Part shown: positions 24,170 to 33,128 of the stretch, one piece after another | Layout: every line of letters starts with the position of its first letter | Position numbering within the stretch: position 1 is the first letter of the stretch | Assembly: GCF_026967925.1 (NCBI RefSeq) | Contig: NZ_JAPVBI010000001.1 | Coordinates: 934,426 to 998,425, forward strand | Length of the DNA: 64,000 nucleotides | Direction: 5' to 3' | From: Modestobacter sp. VKM Ac-2985 | GTDB lineage: Bacteria; Actinomycetota; Actinomycetes; Mycobacteriales; Geodermatophilaceae | Notes under the pieces: generated by a model | Database searches by the model: none | Told to the model about the DNA's origin: nothing | What the model saw: only the letters and a program-made list of their open reading frames with translations | Made by a program: the position numbers and the translations under genes

Positions 24170-24832
24170 GCTGCCCAGGTGCGTGGCCGCCTCCCGGCGG
24201 GAGAGCGGGCTGAGCTCGTGCTCGGCGAGGAACCGGCGCACCCAGTCGGGGTCGGTCTTGGTGTGCTCGCGCAGCGCCCAGCCGATCGCCTTGCGGACGA
24301 AGAACTCCGGGTCGTCGGCGTTGACCTCGATCACCTCGGTGAGCAACGCGGTGTCGGTGCGCTCCTTGGCGCCGAGCTGGGCGATGACGGCGCTTCGCCG
24401 CAGCCAGCGGTCCGGGCTCCGCGCCCAGCTCTGGAGCACCGGCCGCAGCTGCGCCGGGTGGGCGAGCAGCAGGTCGCGGACCCGGGGTTGGACGCCGTCG
24501 ACCAGGTCCCACCACGCGCCCGTGGTGATCATCTCCTCGCACAGCGGCAGCAGCCGCAGGTCGCCGCGGGAGGCCGGCAGACCGGTGAGCGTGATGGCGG
24601 CGTGCCGTTCCTCCCGGGCGGACGCCTCCTGCCACAGTTGACCTGCTGCCCGTTCGACGTCCGCGGGGTGCGTCGCCGCGGCGGCCCGGACGATCCGGCG
24701 GACCTCCGGCAGCCGCACCCCGAGGCAGGGCTCCGCCGTCTTCAGGTAGGCCTGCATCGCCCGGCCCCGCTCGGGGTCCGCGGCCGCCCGCAACGCGGCA
24801 CGCACCTCGGGGACCAGGTCGGCAGCGGCCAC
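24158..24832 (-). CDS. AlkD-like DNA alkylation repair HEAT-repeat protein
   Basis: A 224-residue all-helical protein of the AlkD DNA glycosylase family, which removes bulky or positively charged alkylated bases without flipping them. Repeated paired helices are visible, with family motifs MQAYLKTAEPCLGVRLPEVR, MITTGAWWDLVDGV, SPDRWLRRSAVIAQL and FFVRKAIGWALREHTK; WWDLVD contains the functional Trp/Asp region. GTG start at 24832. It is divergent from the TPP enzyme and convergent with the microprotein. Confidence 0.87.
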   Translation of the reverse strand: MAAADLVPEVRAALRAAADPERGRAMQAYLKTAEPCLGVRLPEVRRIVRAAAATHPADVERAAGQLWQEASAREERHAAITLTGLPASRGDLRLLPLCEEMITTGAWWDLVDGVQPRVRDLLLAHPAQLRPVLQSWARSPDRWLRRSAVIAQLGAKERTDTALLTEVIEVNADDPEFFVRKAIGWALREHTKTDPDWVRRFLAEHELSPLSRREAATHLGSSAG

Positions 24833-24930
24833 GCCGGTGATCCTGCCGCAGTCGGATCGCCGCCCGGGAGTCCCCGTGCGAGGCTGCCGGGAGGTCGCCC
24901 GCCGGTGCGCGGCCCTGGTCGGGAGGTCCC

Positions 24931-26469
24931 GTGAACGGCGCGCAGGCAGTCATCCGCACCTTGGTCGACGGCGGGGTGGACGTCTGCTTCGCCAACCCCG
25001 GCACCTCGGAGATGCACTTCGTCGCGGCGCTGGACGACGTCCCGGAGATGCGGGCCGTGCTCACCCTGTTCGAGGGGGTCGCCACCGGCGCCGCCGACGG
25101 GTACGCGCGGATGACCGGCTCGCCGGCGGCCACGCTGCTGCACCTGGGGCCGGGGCTGGGCAACGGGATCGCCAACCTGCACAACGCCCGCCGGGCACGG
25201 ACGCCGCTGGTCAACGTCATCGGCGACCACGCGCTGACCCACAAGCGGCTGGACGCACCGCTGGAGTCCGACATCGACGCGCTGGCCGGCACGGTGTCGG
25301 GGTGGGTGCGCCGGTCACTGGCGACCAGTGAGGTCGGTGCGGACACCGCCGACGCGATCGCCGCCGCCGCCCGCGGTCAGGTGGCCAGCCTCGTGCTGCC
25401 GGCCGACGTCTCCTGGAGCGACGGGGCGCGGGTGGCCGCCGTCCCGGCGCGGCGTCCGCTCCCGCAGGTGCCGGCCTCCCTGGTCGAGGAGGTGGCCGGC
25501 GTGCTCGGCGGTTCGACGATGCTCTTCCTCGGCGGCGACGCGGTGCTCGAGCCCGGGCTGCGGGCCGCTGCCCAGGTCGCCGCGGGCACCGGCACCCGGC
25601 TGCTGTCCCAGCGGTCGCCCGCGCGGATGCAGCGCGGGGCCGGGCTGCCCGACGTCCTCAAGCTGCCCTACGCGCCGGACAGCGCCCGGAAGCAGCTGGA
25701 CGGCGTGCAGCACCTGGTGCTGGTCGGCGCGGCCGAGCCGGTGGCGTTCTTCGGCTACCCCGGCATGGACGGCCGGCTGGTGCCCGAGGGCTGCACCGTG
25801 CACGTGCTGGCCGCCCCGGGGGAGGACGGCGTCGCGGCGCTGCAGGCACTGGCCCAGCTGACCGCCCCGGACGCCGTCCCGGAGCTGGCCGAGGCGCGCC
25901 GTCCGGACCTGCCCACCGGGGAGCTGGACACGAAGGCCCTCGCCGAGGTGGTCGGCGCGCTGCTGCCCGAGCGGGCGATCGTCGTCGACGAGGCGCTGAC
26001 GAGCGGGCACTTCCTGCCCAGCGCGACCGTCGGTGCGCCGGCGCACGACTGGCTGACCCTCACCGGTGGCGCGATCGGGCAGGGCATGCCGGTGGCGGTC
26101 GGTGCCGCGGTGGCCTGCCCGGACCGGCCGGTGGTCTCGCTGCAGGCCGACGGCAGCGCGATGTACACGATCCAGGCGCTGTGGACCCAAGCCCGCGAGC
26201 GTCTCGACGTCACCACCGTCATCTGCGACAACAGCGCCTACGCGATCCTGGCCGGCGAGCTGGAGAGCGTCGGGGCGGCCGGCGGCGGGGAGCGCGCCGG
26301 GAAGCTGCTGGACCTGGGCGGGCCGGCGCTGGACTTCGTCGCGCTGGCCACCGGGATGGGCGTGCCGGCCACCCGGGCGAGGACGGCGGAGGAGCTGGCC
26401 GAGCAGTTCCGTGCCGCGCTGGCCGAGCCCGGGCCGCACCTGATCGACGCCGTCCTGCCGCGCGGCTGA
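24931..26469 (+). CDS. Thiamine-diphosphate enzyme, acetolactate-synthase-large-subunit-like
   Basis: A 512-residue TPP-dependent decarboxylase/carboligase. The N-terminal PYR domain has the activating Glu in TLFEGVATGAADGYARM. The C-terminal PP domain has the metal motif QADGSAMYTIQALW and CDNSAYAIL. It lacks a partner small subunit gene, and its middle FAD-type domain is degenerate. It therefore more likely belongs to the orphan acetolactate synthase/benzoylformate-decarboxylase-like group than to the isoleucine-valine pathway. GTG start at 24931 with GGGAGG upstream. Confidence 0.85.
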   Translation: MNGAQAVIRTLVDGGVDVCFANPGTSEMHFVAALDDVPEMRAVLTLFEGVATGAADGYARMTGSPAATLLHLGPGLGNGIANLHNARRARTPLVNVIGDHALTHKRLDAPLESDIDALAGTVSGWVRRSLATSEVGADTADAIAAAARGQVASLVLPADVSWSDGARVAAVPARRPLPQVPASLVEEVAGVLGGSTMLFLGGDAVLEPGLRAAAQVAAGTGTRLLSQRSPARMQRGAGLPDVLKLPYAPDSARKQLDGVQHLVLVGAAEPVAFFGYPGMDGRLVPEGCTVHVLAAPGEDGVAALQALAQLTAPDAVPELAEARRPDLPTGELDTKALAEVVGALLPERAIVVDEALTSGHFLPSATVGAPAHDWLTLTGGAIGQGMPVAVGAAVACPDRPVVSLQADGSAMYTIQALWTQARERLDVTTVICDNSAYAILAGELESVGAAGGGERAGKLLDLGGPALDFVALATGMGVPATRARTAEELAEQFRAALAEPGPHLIDAVLPRG

Positions 26470-26481
26470 CCCGCCGCCGGG

Positions 26482-27939
26482 TCAGGGGCCGCCGTCGGGT
26501 GAGCTGTCCGCGACCCGGGCCTCCTCCTCGGCCGGTGAGCGACGCCCGAAGTAGAAGATGCCGATCCCCAGTGACACGGCCAGCAGGACGGCCATGAAGA
26601 CCAGCAGCGGGACCGCGCCGAACTGGGCGATCAGCGGCAGCGACGCCGCGGTGACCAGGCCGCCGCCGAAGAAGGGCTCGAAGGCCAGCTGCTTGTAGCC
26701 GAAGGCCTCCATCGCCGGGGTGGCGGCGTTGGGGTCGGCGACCCGGATCAGGATCAGTCCGGTGGCCGTGACGCCGAGGGACTGCCCGAGGTCGCCGATG
26801 CCGCGCTCGAACCAGAACCGCGGGATCATCCGGCGGGCCAGGAAGACGAAGACCCCGACGTTCCAGGACAGTCCGGCGACGGCCAGCAGCAGGAAGGTCA
26901 CCCAGTTGTCCGCGATCGCCTGGATGGACAGCGTCGCCAGGGCGCTGATGATCAGCAGGTCCAGCGCGATGCCCTGGATCCGCAGCATCATCTGCCGGTC
27001 GACGATGCCGGTGTAGTCGAAGCGGTCGACCAGCTTCTGCACCGCGACGCCGCCGATCATCGCCAGCGGGAACAGCGGCACGTACTCGAAGAGCTCGACG
27101 GTGTCGGCCCACAGCAGCCGCTCCAGCGCCTGCAGCCCCTCCAGCAGGGCGAGCCCGACCAGGATGGCCACGGCGACGATGGCGAAGTGGATGGCCAGCG
27201 GCTCGACCGAGGCGGTGCGCACCGTCAGCATCGCCGCCGGCTTCTGCTCCTCCCGCTCGTAGAGCCCGCGCTGCTCGGCGAGCGAGGTCTGCGCATCGCT
27301 CTCCAGCACCTCGGCGCGGCCGGTGTGCACCCCCCAGTTGATCAGCGCGATGCCGACGACGACACCGGCGACCACGCCCACCGTGGCCAGGCCGAGCGCG
27401 AGGTCCTGCCCCTCGGGGAAGCCGAGCTCGGCGAAGGTGTCGCCCAGCCCCGCCGCGGTGCCGTGACCGCCCTCGAAGCCGACCTCGATGAGCGCGCCGA
27501 CCATCGGGTCCTGGCCGAGGAAGGGCACCAGCAGGAGGACGGCGAGCAGGAGCCCGATCACGTACTGGCCGGACGCCATGGTGACGCCGAGGGCCAGCTG
27601 CGGGCCGGCCAGTTCGGCGGCCTCCTTCACCTTGGGGATGCGCTCGCCGAGGAACAGCGTCGCGAAGACCACCGAGATGAGCAGGCCGGGCAGCGACGCC
27701 CAGACGTCGAGGAACTCGGCCGGCCACAGCCCGCCGGTGAGCGGCGCGCCTTCCCCGCCGATCGCCTCGGCGATCGAGCCGACCACCTCCGGGCCGATCA
27801 GCAGGGCCAGGAAGCCGCCGATGATCGAGCTGGGGAGGAAGAGCTTCTGGGCGATCCGCGAGCGGATCCGGATGAGCTTGGCGACCAGGAGCAGGACGCC
27901 CAGCACCAACAGGCTGAGCCCGATGACGTCGGCGGACAC
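26482..27939 (-). CDS. GltS-family sodium/glutamate symporter
   Basis: A 485-residue transporter with about 11-12 hydrophobic helices. The start VIGLSLLVLGVLLLVAKLIR, then LFLPSSIIGGFLALLIGPEV, is typical of GltS. The re-entrant glycine-rich segment FEGGHGTAAGLGDTFAELGF is the family signature. The second half contains SLGVTATGLILIRVADP. A long charged loop (about residues 215-250) separates the halves. GTG 27939 follows GGAGG by 4 nt. Predicted to bring in glutamate with Na+; substrate inferred from family. Confidence 0.87.
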   Translation of the reverse strand: MSADVIGLSLLVLGVLLLVAKLIRIRSRIAQKLFLPSSIIGGFLALLIGPEVVGSIAEAIGGEGAPLTGGLWPAEFLDVWASLPGLLISVVFATLFLGERIPKVKEAAELAGPQLALGVTMASGQYVIGLLLAVLLLVPFLGQDPMVGALIEVGFEGGHGTAAGLGDTFAELGFPEGQDLALGLATVGVVAGVVVGIALINWGVHTGRAEVLESDAQTSLAEQRGLYEREEQKPAAMLTVRTASVEPLAIHFAIVAVAILVGLALLEGLQALERLLWADTVELFEYVPLFPLAMIGGVAVQKLVDRFDYTGIVDRQMMLRIQGIALDLLIISALATLSIQAIADNWVTFLLLAVAGLSWNVGVFVFLARRMIPRFWFERGIGDLGQSLGVTATGLILIRVADPNAATPAMEAFGYKQLAFEPFFGGGLVTAASLPLIAQFGAVPLLVFMAVLLAVSLGIGIFYFGRRSPAEEEARVADSSPDGGP

Positions 27940-28055
27940 GGTGCCTCCCACGTGTGAGTCCGTGTGGGGGACCGGTCACGCCTGGTGGTCCCCGACGGGT
28001 GGGGAACACCCTGGCGGCTCACGTGCCCGCCGACAACCCCTGTTCGGCGCGGCGG

Positions 28056-29333
28056 TCAGTCCGCCAACAGCACCTCGGTGCTGCCCGTGGCCCGGTCCCA
28101 CACGATCGACCCGCCCTGGAAGTCGCTGCGGCGCCCGCCCTCGACGGCGTACTCCCCGCTCACCGGGTAGCCCACTGGCCCCGCCTCCCAGGCCAGCTCC
28201 GACCAGCGAGCACGGATGGCGCCGTAGACCTCGTGGGCTCCGGTGTCGGGGGTCCAGTAGATGGAGGCGCCGCCGCTGCCGTTGAAGTGGTTGAAGCGCC
28301 CGACGCCGTCGGGGGTGGCCCGTTCCCCGGTCACCGGGTAGCCCAGTGGTCCGGTCTCCCAGGCGAGGTCTGTCCAGCGGGCGCGGATGGCGCCGTAGAC
28401 CTCGTGGGCTCCGGTGGTGGGAGTCCAGTAGATGGAGGCGCCGCCGCTGCCGTTGAAGTGGTTGTAGCGGCCGATGCCGTCGGGGGTGGGGCGTTCGCCG
28501 GTCACCGGGTAGCCCAGTGGTCCGGTCTCCCAGCCGAGGTCTGTCCAGCGGCCTCGGATGGCGCCGTAGACCTCGTGGGCTCCGGTGTCGGGGGTCCAGT
28601 AGATGGAGGCGCCGCCGCTGCCGGCGTAGTGCTGGAACTGGCCGACCTGGTCCGGAGTCGGCTTCTCCCAGGTCACGGGGGGACCGAGCGCACCGTCGGC
28701 CTGGCCCAGCGCCCGGTAGAGCTGCTCGATGGCGGACCAGTTCACCGACACGCCCTGGTTGCGCCCGGCCTGCTCCCGTTCGGCGATGAGCGGCCAGACG
28801 TTGGCCAGGCAGCCCTGCAGCGAGATGGACTGCTGCTGCATCACCGCGGCCGTCTGGCCCCCTCCCGGGCAGTCCCGGTGGCCCAGGCCGAGCCAGTGCC
28901 CGACCTCGTGCAGGATCACGTACTGCTGGTACAGCGGGAGCCCGAGCGTCCAGGAGCTCGTGCCCAGGCGCCACCGCTCGTCGTTGATGTAGACGGTCCG
29001 ACCGACCCGGCAGCTCCAGGTGCTGCTGCAGCCGGGCGCCGCGTTCCCCACCACGGCGGGGGAGGCGAGGACGAGGTCGAAGTCGGCGCCGGAGGGGACC
29101 TGCTGGAAGGCGAGCGTGCCGCCGAGGGCCCAGCCGCGGTGGTCGGCGAGCGTGTCGGCCGCCACGGCGGAGAAGTGGCCGAGATCGCCGGCGACCGCAC
29201 CGCGCGTGGAGACGGTGTAGGTCACCGTCCGCTCCACCGCCTGGGCTGTGCTGGCGCCCGGGGTCAGGACCGTCGCGATCGCGATCAGCGCGATCAGACC
29301 GACTCTCACGTACCGGTTCATCTGCCGCCTCAT
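28056..29333 (-). CDS. Secreted DUF3152 metalloprotease-like protein with LGFP repeats
   Basis: A 425-residue exported protein. The signal peptide covers residues 5-32 (VRVGLIALIAIATVLTPGAS). The DUF3152 domain follows, with a zinc-protease motif HEVGHWLGLGHRDC (HExxHxxGxxH) and the family signatures VMQQQSISLQGCLANVWP. The C-terminal half has one partial and three full LGFP repeats (GPLGYPVTGE...SIYWTP.TGAHEVYGAI), modules that attach proteins to the mycolate/peptidoglycan surface in other actinobacteria. ATG 29333 or 29321 could be the start. Protease activity is inferred from the motif. Confidence 0.85.
   Translation of the reverse strand: MRRQMNRYVRVGLIALIAIATVLTPGASTAQAVERTVTYTVSTRGAVAGDLGHFSAVAADTLADHRGWALGGTLAFQQVPSGADFDLVLASPAVVGNAAPGCSSTWSCRVGRTVYINDERWRLGTSSWTLGLPLYQQYVILHEVGHWLGLGHRDCPGGGQTAAVMQQQSISLQGCLANVWPLIAEREQAGRNQGVSVNWSAIEQLYRALGQADGALGPPVTWEKPTPDQVGQFQHYAGSGGASIYWTPDTGAHEVYGAIRGRWTDLGWETGPLGYPVTGERPTPDGIGRYNHFNGSGGASIYWTPTTGAHEVYGAIRARWTDLAWETGPLGYPVTGERATPDGVGRFNHFNGSGGASIYWTPDTGAHEVYGAIRARWSELAWEAGPVGYPVSGEYAVEGGRRSDFQGGSIVWDRATGSTEVLLAD
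28170..28660 (-). repeat. 171-bp near-identical LGFP coding repeats
   Basis: The same block (for example GCGCCGTAGACCTCGTGGGC) starts at 28219, 28390 and 28561, a period of exactly 171 bp or 57 codons. Copies are nearly identical in DNA, so recent duplication or gene conversion is likely. Confidence 0.9.
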
Positions 29334-29697
29334 CCCTCGCCGGCCGCGCGGTCGCGCGGCTGTGCGTGAGTCCCGGGTGAGCCTGGCAATGGGCAGGCTC
29401 GCGGTGCTGGTGCGTTCGATCCTCGGCGTTCGACTTCGGCCTGCACGGTAGCGAGCCGGCCGGGCAGTACGCGAGCCCACCAGCGCGCTGGTGGGCGGAT
29501 CCCGCAGCCGCGAGGTGGCCATCGACGCGCAGGACGAATCACGTGGCGCTCTTCTTACAGCGACTGCACGTACAGGGGATGGCACAGGGTGCGCATGGCC
29601 GAGGGATCGGAGGGGCGGGTGGCCGCCGCTCGAGGCGCTCGCCATCGAGGCCGGTTCGCTGGGATGCTCGGACGTCTACCCGACGGAGGTGGGTCCT
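29334..29697. other. Intergenic region with 22-bp perfect palindrome
   Basis: No gene is visible. GCCCACCAGCG and its exact complement abut at 29475-29496, about 140 bp upstream of the DUF3152 gene start. They could be a hairpin or an operator. The stretch 29540-29590 is locally AT-richer and may hold the DUF3152 promoter. Confidence 0.45.
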
Positions 29698-29808
29698 GTG
29701 GGCACCTGGCTGGTCCTGGTCCTGATCCTCGCCGCACTGGTGGTGCTGGCGTTCCTCACGTTCGCGGTCGCCACCCGCCGCAAGGTGGCCAAACGGCGCA
29801 GGCGGTAG
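29698..29808 (+). CDS. 36-residue single-helix membrane protein with basic tail
   Basis: GGAGG at 29685-29689 is 8 nt before GTG 29698. The product is one hydrophobic helix (TWLVLVLILAALVVLAFLTF) followed by a strongly basic tail, RRKVAKRRRR, so the C-terminus should face the cytoplasm. It is about 165 bp upstream of the Tad operon, same strand. No family recognised; helix composition and ribosome site support a real gene. Confidence 0.55.
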   Translation: MGTWLVLVLILAALVVLAFLTFAVATRRKVAKRRRR

Positions 29809-29974
29809 CCGACGCGGGGAGGACTGCTGGGCGGCCTGGCCGCAGGCGTCGCCTGAACGGGTGAACCCTGCGGCTGAGTGGTCACTCTTCGTCCACAGGG
29901 CTCCCCGCGAGACGTGATCGTCCCCTTACAGTCGCTGGACTCATCTGACCAAGTGGCTGCTCAACGGGGGTGTC

Positions 29975-31228
29975 GTGCCGGTGGCGAGCTCTGCCGTCGA
30001 ACTCGTCGACGGCGAGGTCCGTGAGCTGATCCGCCGCCGAGGGCTGGACCCGTTCGGCGATCCGGGGCCGGTGCGGATGCTCGTGCGGGACGTGGTCGCC
30101 GACTACTCCGAGCGCTCGCTGTCCTCCACGCTGCCGCCCGTGGGCGACCAGGAGGGCGTCGTCCGGGACGTGCTGGACCGGGTGGCCGGCTACGGGCCGT
30201 TGCAACGGTGGCTGGACGACCCGGAGGTCGAGGAGATCTGGGTCAACGAGCCGGGGCGGGTGTTCGTCGCCCGCCGCGGCCGCAGTGAGCTGACGACGAC
30301 GATCCTGGGCGCCGGGCAGCTGGCGGACCTGGTCGAGCGGATGCTGCGCAGTTCGGGTCGACGGATCGACATGTCCACCCCGTTCGTGGACGCGATGCTG
30401 CCCGACGGGTCCCGGCTGCACGTCGTGATCCCGGACGTGACGCGGCGGCACATGGCGGTGAACATCCGGAAGTTCGTGCTGCAGGCGCACTCGCTCGACG
30501 AGCTGGTCGCGCTGGGCACGCTCACCTCGCAGGTGGCCCGCTTCCTGGAGGCCTCCGTCGCCGCCGGGCTCAACATCCTCGTGTCCGGCGGGACCCAGGC
30601 CGGCAAGACCACGATGCTGAACTGCCTGTGCGCGGCGGTGCCGGCCCGCGAGCGCGTGGTCACCTGCGAAGAGGTGTTCGAGCTGCGGGTGCCGCTGCCC
30701 GACGTCGTGGCGATGCAGACCCGGCAGGCCAACCTCGAGGGCGCCGGGGAGATCCCGCTGCGCCGGCTGGTGAAGGAGGCGCTGCGGATGCGGCCCTCCC
30801 GGCTGGTCGTCGGCGAGGTGCGCCAGGAGGAGTGCCTGGACCTGCTGATCGCGTTGAACTCCGGACTCCCGGGGATGTGCACCCTGCACGCCAACAGTGC
30901 CCGCGAGGCCGTGGTCAAGATGTGCACGTTGCCGCTGCTGGCCGGGGAGAACATCGGGCACGCCTTCGTCGTCCCGACCGTGGCCTCCAGCGTCGACCTC
31001 GTGGTGCACGTGGGCACCGAGCCCAGCGGTGCGCGGCGGCTGCGCGAGGTCGTGGCGCTGTCCGGCCGCACGGAGGGCAGCATCGTGGAGACCGCCGACG
31101 TCTTCACCACCCGCGACGGCCGGTTGGTACGCGCCGACGGCTACCCGCCGCACGCCGACCGCTACGCCGCCCACGGCTTCGATCTGACCGCACTGCTGGG
31201 TGACCCGGCCGAGCGGCGGACCGCGTGA
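29975..31228 (+). CDS. tadA: Tad pilus assembly ATPase (CpaF/TadA)
   Basis: A 417-residue secretion ATPase of the type II/IV superfamily that powers assembly of Flp-type pili. The N-terminal all-helical domain is followed by the RecA-like core. Walker A SGGTQAGKTT is at about residue 208, the Asp box by TCEEVFELRVP, Walker B LVVGEVRQEE, and the His box MCTLHANSAREAV. The GTG start is at 29975. Its stop overlaps tadB (GTGA). A CpaE-like localisation ATPase, seen next to tadA in mycobacteria, is absent here. Confidence 0.93.
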   Translation: MPVASSAVELVDGEVRELIRRRGLDPFGDPGPVRMLVRDVVADYSERSLSSTLPPVGDQEGVVRDVLDRVAGYGPLQRWLDDPEVEEIWVNEPGRVFVARRGRSELTTTILGAGQLADLVERMLRSSGRRIDMSTPFVDAMLPDGSRLHVVIPDVTRRHMAVNIRKFVLQAHSLDELVALGTLTSQVARFLEASVAAGLNILVSGGTQAGKTTMLNCLCAAVPARERVVTCEEVFELRVPLPDVVAMQTRQANLEGAGEIPLRRLVKEALRMRPSRLVVGEVRQEECLDLLIALNSGLPGMCTLHANSAREAVVKMCTLPLLAGENIGHAFVVPTVASSVDLVVHVGTEPSGARRLREVVALSGRTEGSIVETADVFTTRDGRLVRADGYPPHADRYAAHGFDLTALLGDPAERRTA

Positions 31229-32088
31229 GCGTGCCCGGTGGCCTGCTCGGGCTGGCCCTCGGCGTCGGGCTGCTGCTCATCTGGCGCAGCGGCGCCCGTG
31301 CGCCGGTCCGCCGCGCGGGCACGTCCCGGCCGGGACGGCGTCAGCAGCTGTTGGCCGCCGCGGGGCTCACCGGGATCAACTCCGCCCAGTTGCTCGCGCT
31401 GCAGGTCGCCCTCGGTGTCGCCGCGCTGCTGCTGGTGCTGCTGACCACCCAGACGGTGACGATCAGCCTGGCGTTCGGCGTCTTCGGCTCGGCGGTGCCG
31501 TACCTGCTGGTGCGCCGGCTGGCCGCCAAGCGCCGGGCGGACCTGCGGGAGGTCTGGCCGGAGGTGGTGGACAACCTGGCGTCGGCGGTCCGGGCCGGGC
31601 TGTCGCTGCCCGAGGCGCTGTCGGCGCTCGCCGTCCGAGGCCCGGAGGTGCTGCGGGGCTCCTTCGCCCGGTTCGCCGCCGACCACCGGTCCAGCGGCCG
31701 GTTCAGCGACGCGCTCGACCGGCTGAAGGACGACCTGGCCGACCCGGTGGGTGATCGGATCGTGGAGACGCTGCGGGTGGCGCGCGAGGTGGGCGGCAGC
31801 GACCTGGGCCGGGTGTTGCGCACGCTGGCCGCGTTCCTCCGCGAGGACGCCCGGGCCCGGGCGGAGCTGGAGACCCGGCAGGGATGGGTGATCCAGGCTG
31901 CCCGGCTGGCCGTCGCCGCGCCCTGGGTGGTGCTGCTCCTGCTCGCCACCCAGCAGCAGACCCTGACCGCCTACGACACCCCGGTCGGGACGGCGCTGCT
32001 GCTCATCGGCGGCGGGGTGTGCCTGCTGGCCTACCGGCTGATGCTGAAGATCGGGCGGCTGCCCGAGGACGTGCGGGTGCTCCAGTGA
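31225..32088 (+). CDS. tadB: Tad inner-membrane platform protein TadB
   Basis: A 287-residue protein of the type II secretion F family. A pair of helices near the N-terminus (LLALQVALGVAALLLVLLTT, then SLAFGVFGSAVPYLLVRRLA) is followed by the cytosolic four-helix domain (LREVWPEVVDNLASAVRAGL). The C-terminal pair of helices completes it. It should form the platform with TadC on which the ATPase acts. Start overlaps the tadA stop. Confidence 0.88.
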   Translation: MSVPGGLLGLALGVGLLLIWRSGARAPVRRAGTSRPGRRQQLLAAAGLTGINSAQLLALQVALGVAALLLVLLTTQTVTISLAFGVFGSAVPYLLVRRLAAKRRADLREVWPEVVDNLASAVRAGLSLPEALSALAVRGPEVLRGSFARFAADHRSSGRFSDALDRLKDDLADPVGDRIVETLRVAREVGGSDLGRVLRTLAAFLREDARARAELETRQGWVIQAARLAVAAPWVVLLLLATQQQTLTAYDTPVGTALLLIGGGVCLLAYRLMLKIGRLPEDVRVLQ

Positions 32089-32158
32089 GTGAGCATCGCA
32101 GCGAGCGCCAGCGAGCGAGGAGCGGAACGAACGGGCCGCGCAGCGGCGTGATGTCGTC
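32089..32158 (+). repeat. Repeat-like spacer between tadB and tadC
   Basis: A 70-bp stretch with internally repeated GCGAGCG units (GCAGCGAGCGCCAGCGAGCG, then AGGAGCGGAACGAACGG). It is unlike the tightly overlapping junctions elsewhere in this operon and looks like an inserted interspersed element. Confidence 0.5.
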
Positions 32159-33100
32159 GTGAGCGCCGGGCTGATCGGCATGCTGCTCGGGTTGGTCGCG
32201 GCCTCCGGCGTGCTGCTGGCGGTGAGCTTCTCCCCGCCGTTCCGGCAGGTGCGGCTGGTCGACCGGCTCGCGCCCTACGTGCACGACAGCCCGGCGCCGT
32301 CCCGGCTGCTGGGCACGGCCACCCAGCCGGGGCTGCTCAGCGCCGCCCGGCGGGTGTTCGGGCCGGTGCTGGCCGACGGCGCCCGGCACGTCGACCGGCT
32401 GCTCGGGGGCCGGGTGGCGGTGCGGCGGCGGCTCGATGCGCTGAACGCCGACACGAGCGTCGAGGACTTCCGGATCGAGCAGGTCGTGTGGGGCGGGCTC
32501 GGGTTGCTGGGCGCCGCCGTCCTGTCGGTTGCCGGTTCGGCGCTGACCGGGTCGGTGAACCTGCTGTCGGTCGTGCTGCTGTGCGTGGCCGGGCTGGTCG
32601 GCGGGGTGCTCGGCCGTGACTGGTGGCTGACCCAGCAGGTGCAGCGACGCGAGGAGCTGCTGCTGGCCGAGTTCCCGGTCGTGGCCGAGTTGCTGGCGCT
32701 GGCCGTGACGGCGGGGGAGAGCCCGACCGCGGCGATCGCCCGGGTCACCCGGCTCTCCGGCGGTGAGCTGGCCCGGGAGCTGGGCGCCACGCTGGCCCGG
32801 GCCCGCGCCGGGGTGCCGCTGGTCGATGCGCTGCAGCAGCTGGCCGACCGCACCTCACTCGACCCGCTGGCCCGCTTCGTCGACGGCCTGATCGTGGCCA
32901 TCGAGCGCGGCACCCCGCTGGCCGAGGTGCTGCGGGCCCAGGCCGCCGACGTCCGGGAGGCCGGCAAGCGCCGGCTGCTGGAAGCAGGCGGGCGCAAGGA
33001 GATCGCGATGATGGTCCCGGTCGTGTTCCTGGTGCTGCCCGTCACCGTCCTGTTCGCCCTGTACCCGGGGCTGATCAGCATCGTCTCGCTGGCGCAGTGA
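32159..33100 (+). CDS. tadC: Tad inner-membrane platform protein TadC
   Basis: A 313-residue type II secretion F-family protein. The first helix is at residues 1-25, the middle helix pair at about 120-155, and the cytosolic helical domain contains LLLAEFPVVAELLALAVTAG. It ends with KEIAMMVPVVFLVLPVTVLF, a typical TadC C-terminal helix. GTG start. It is separated from tadB by a 70-bp repeat-like spacer but is clearly part of the same locus. Confidence 0.87.
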   Translation: MSAGLIGMLLGLVAASGVLLAVSFSPPFRQVRLVDRLAPYVHDSPAPSRLLGTATQPGLLSAARRVFGPVLADGARHVDRLLGGRVAVRRRLDALNADTSVEDFRIEQVVWGGLGLLGAAVLSVAGSALTGSVNLLSVVLLCVAGLVGGVLGRDWWLTQQVQRREELLLAEFPVVAELLALAVTAGESPTAAIARVTRLSGGELARELGATLARARAGVPLVDALQQLADRTSLDPLARFVDGLIVAIERGTPLAEVLRAQAADVREAGKRRLLEAGGRKEIAMMVPVVFLVLPVTVLFALYPGLISIVSLAQ

Positions 33101-33128
33101 CGCCGGTGACCGACAGAGAGGACCACGG

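Noticed and set aside
24931-26469. Biosynthetic acetolactate synthase (ilvB)
   Set aside because: No ilvN or ilvC nearby; sequence is closer to orphan TPP enzymes.
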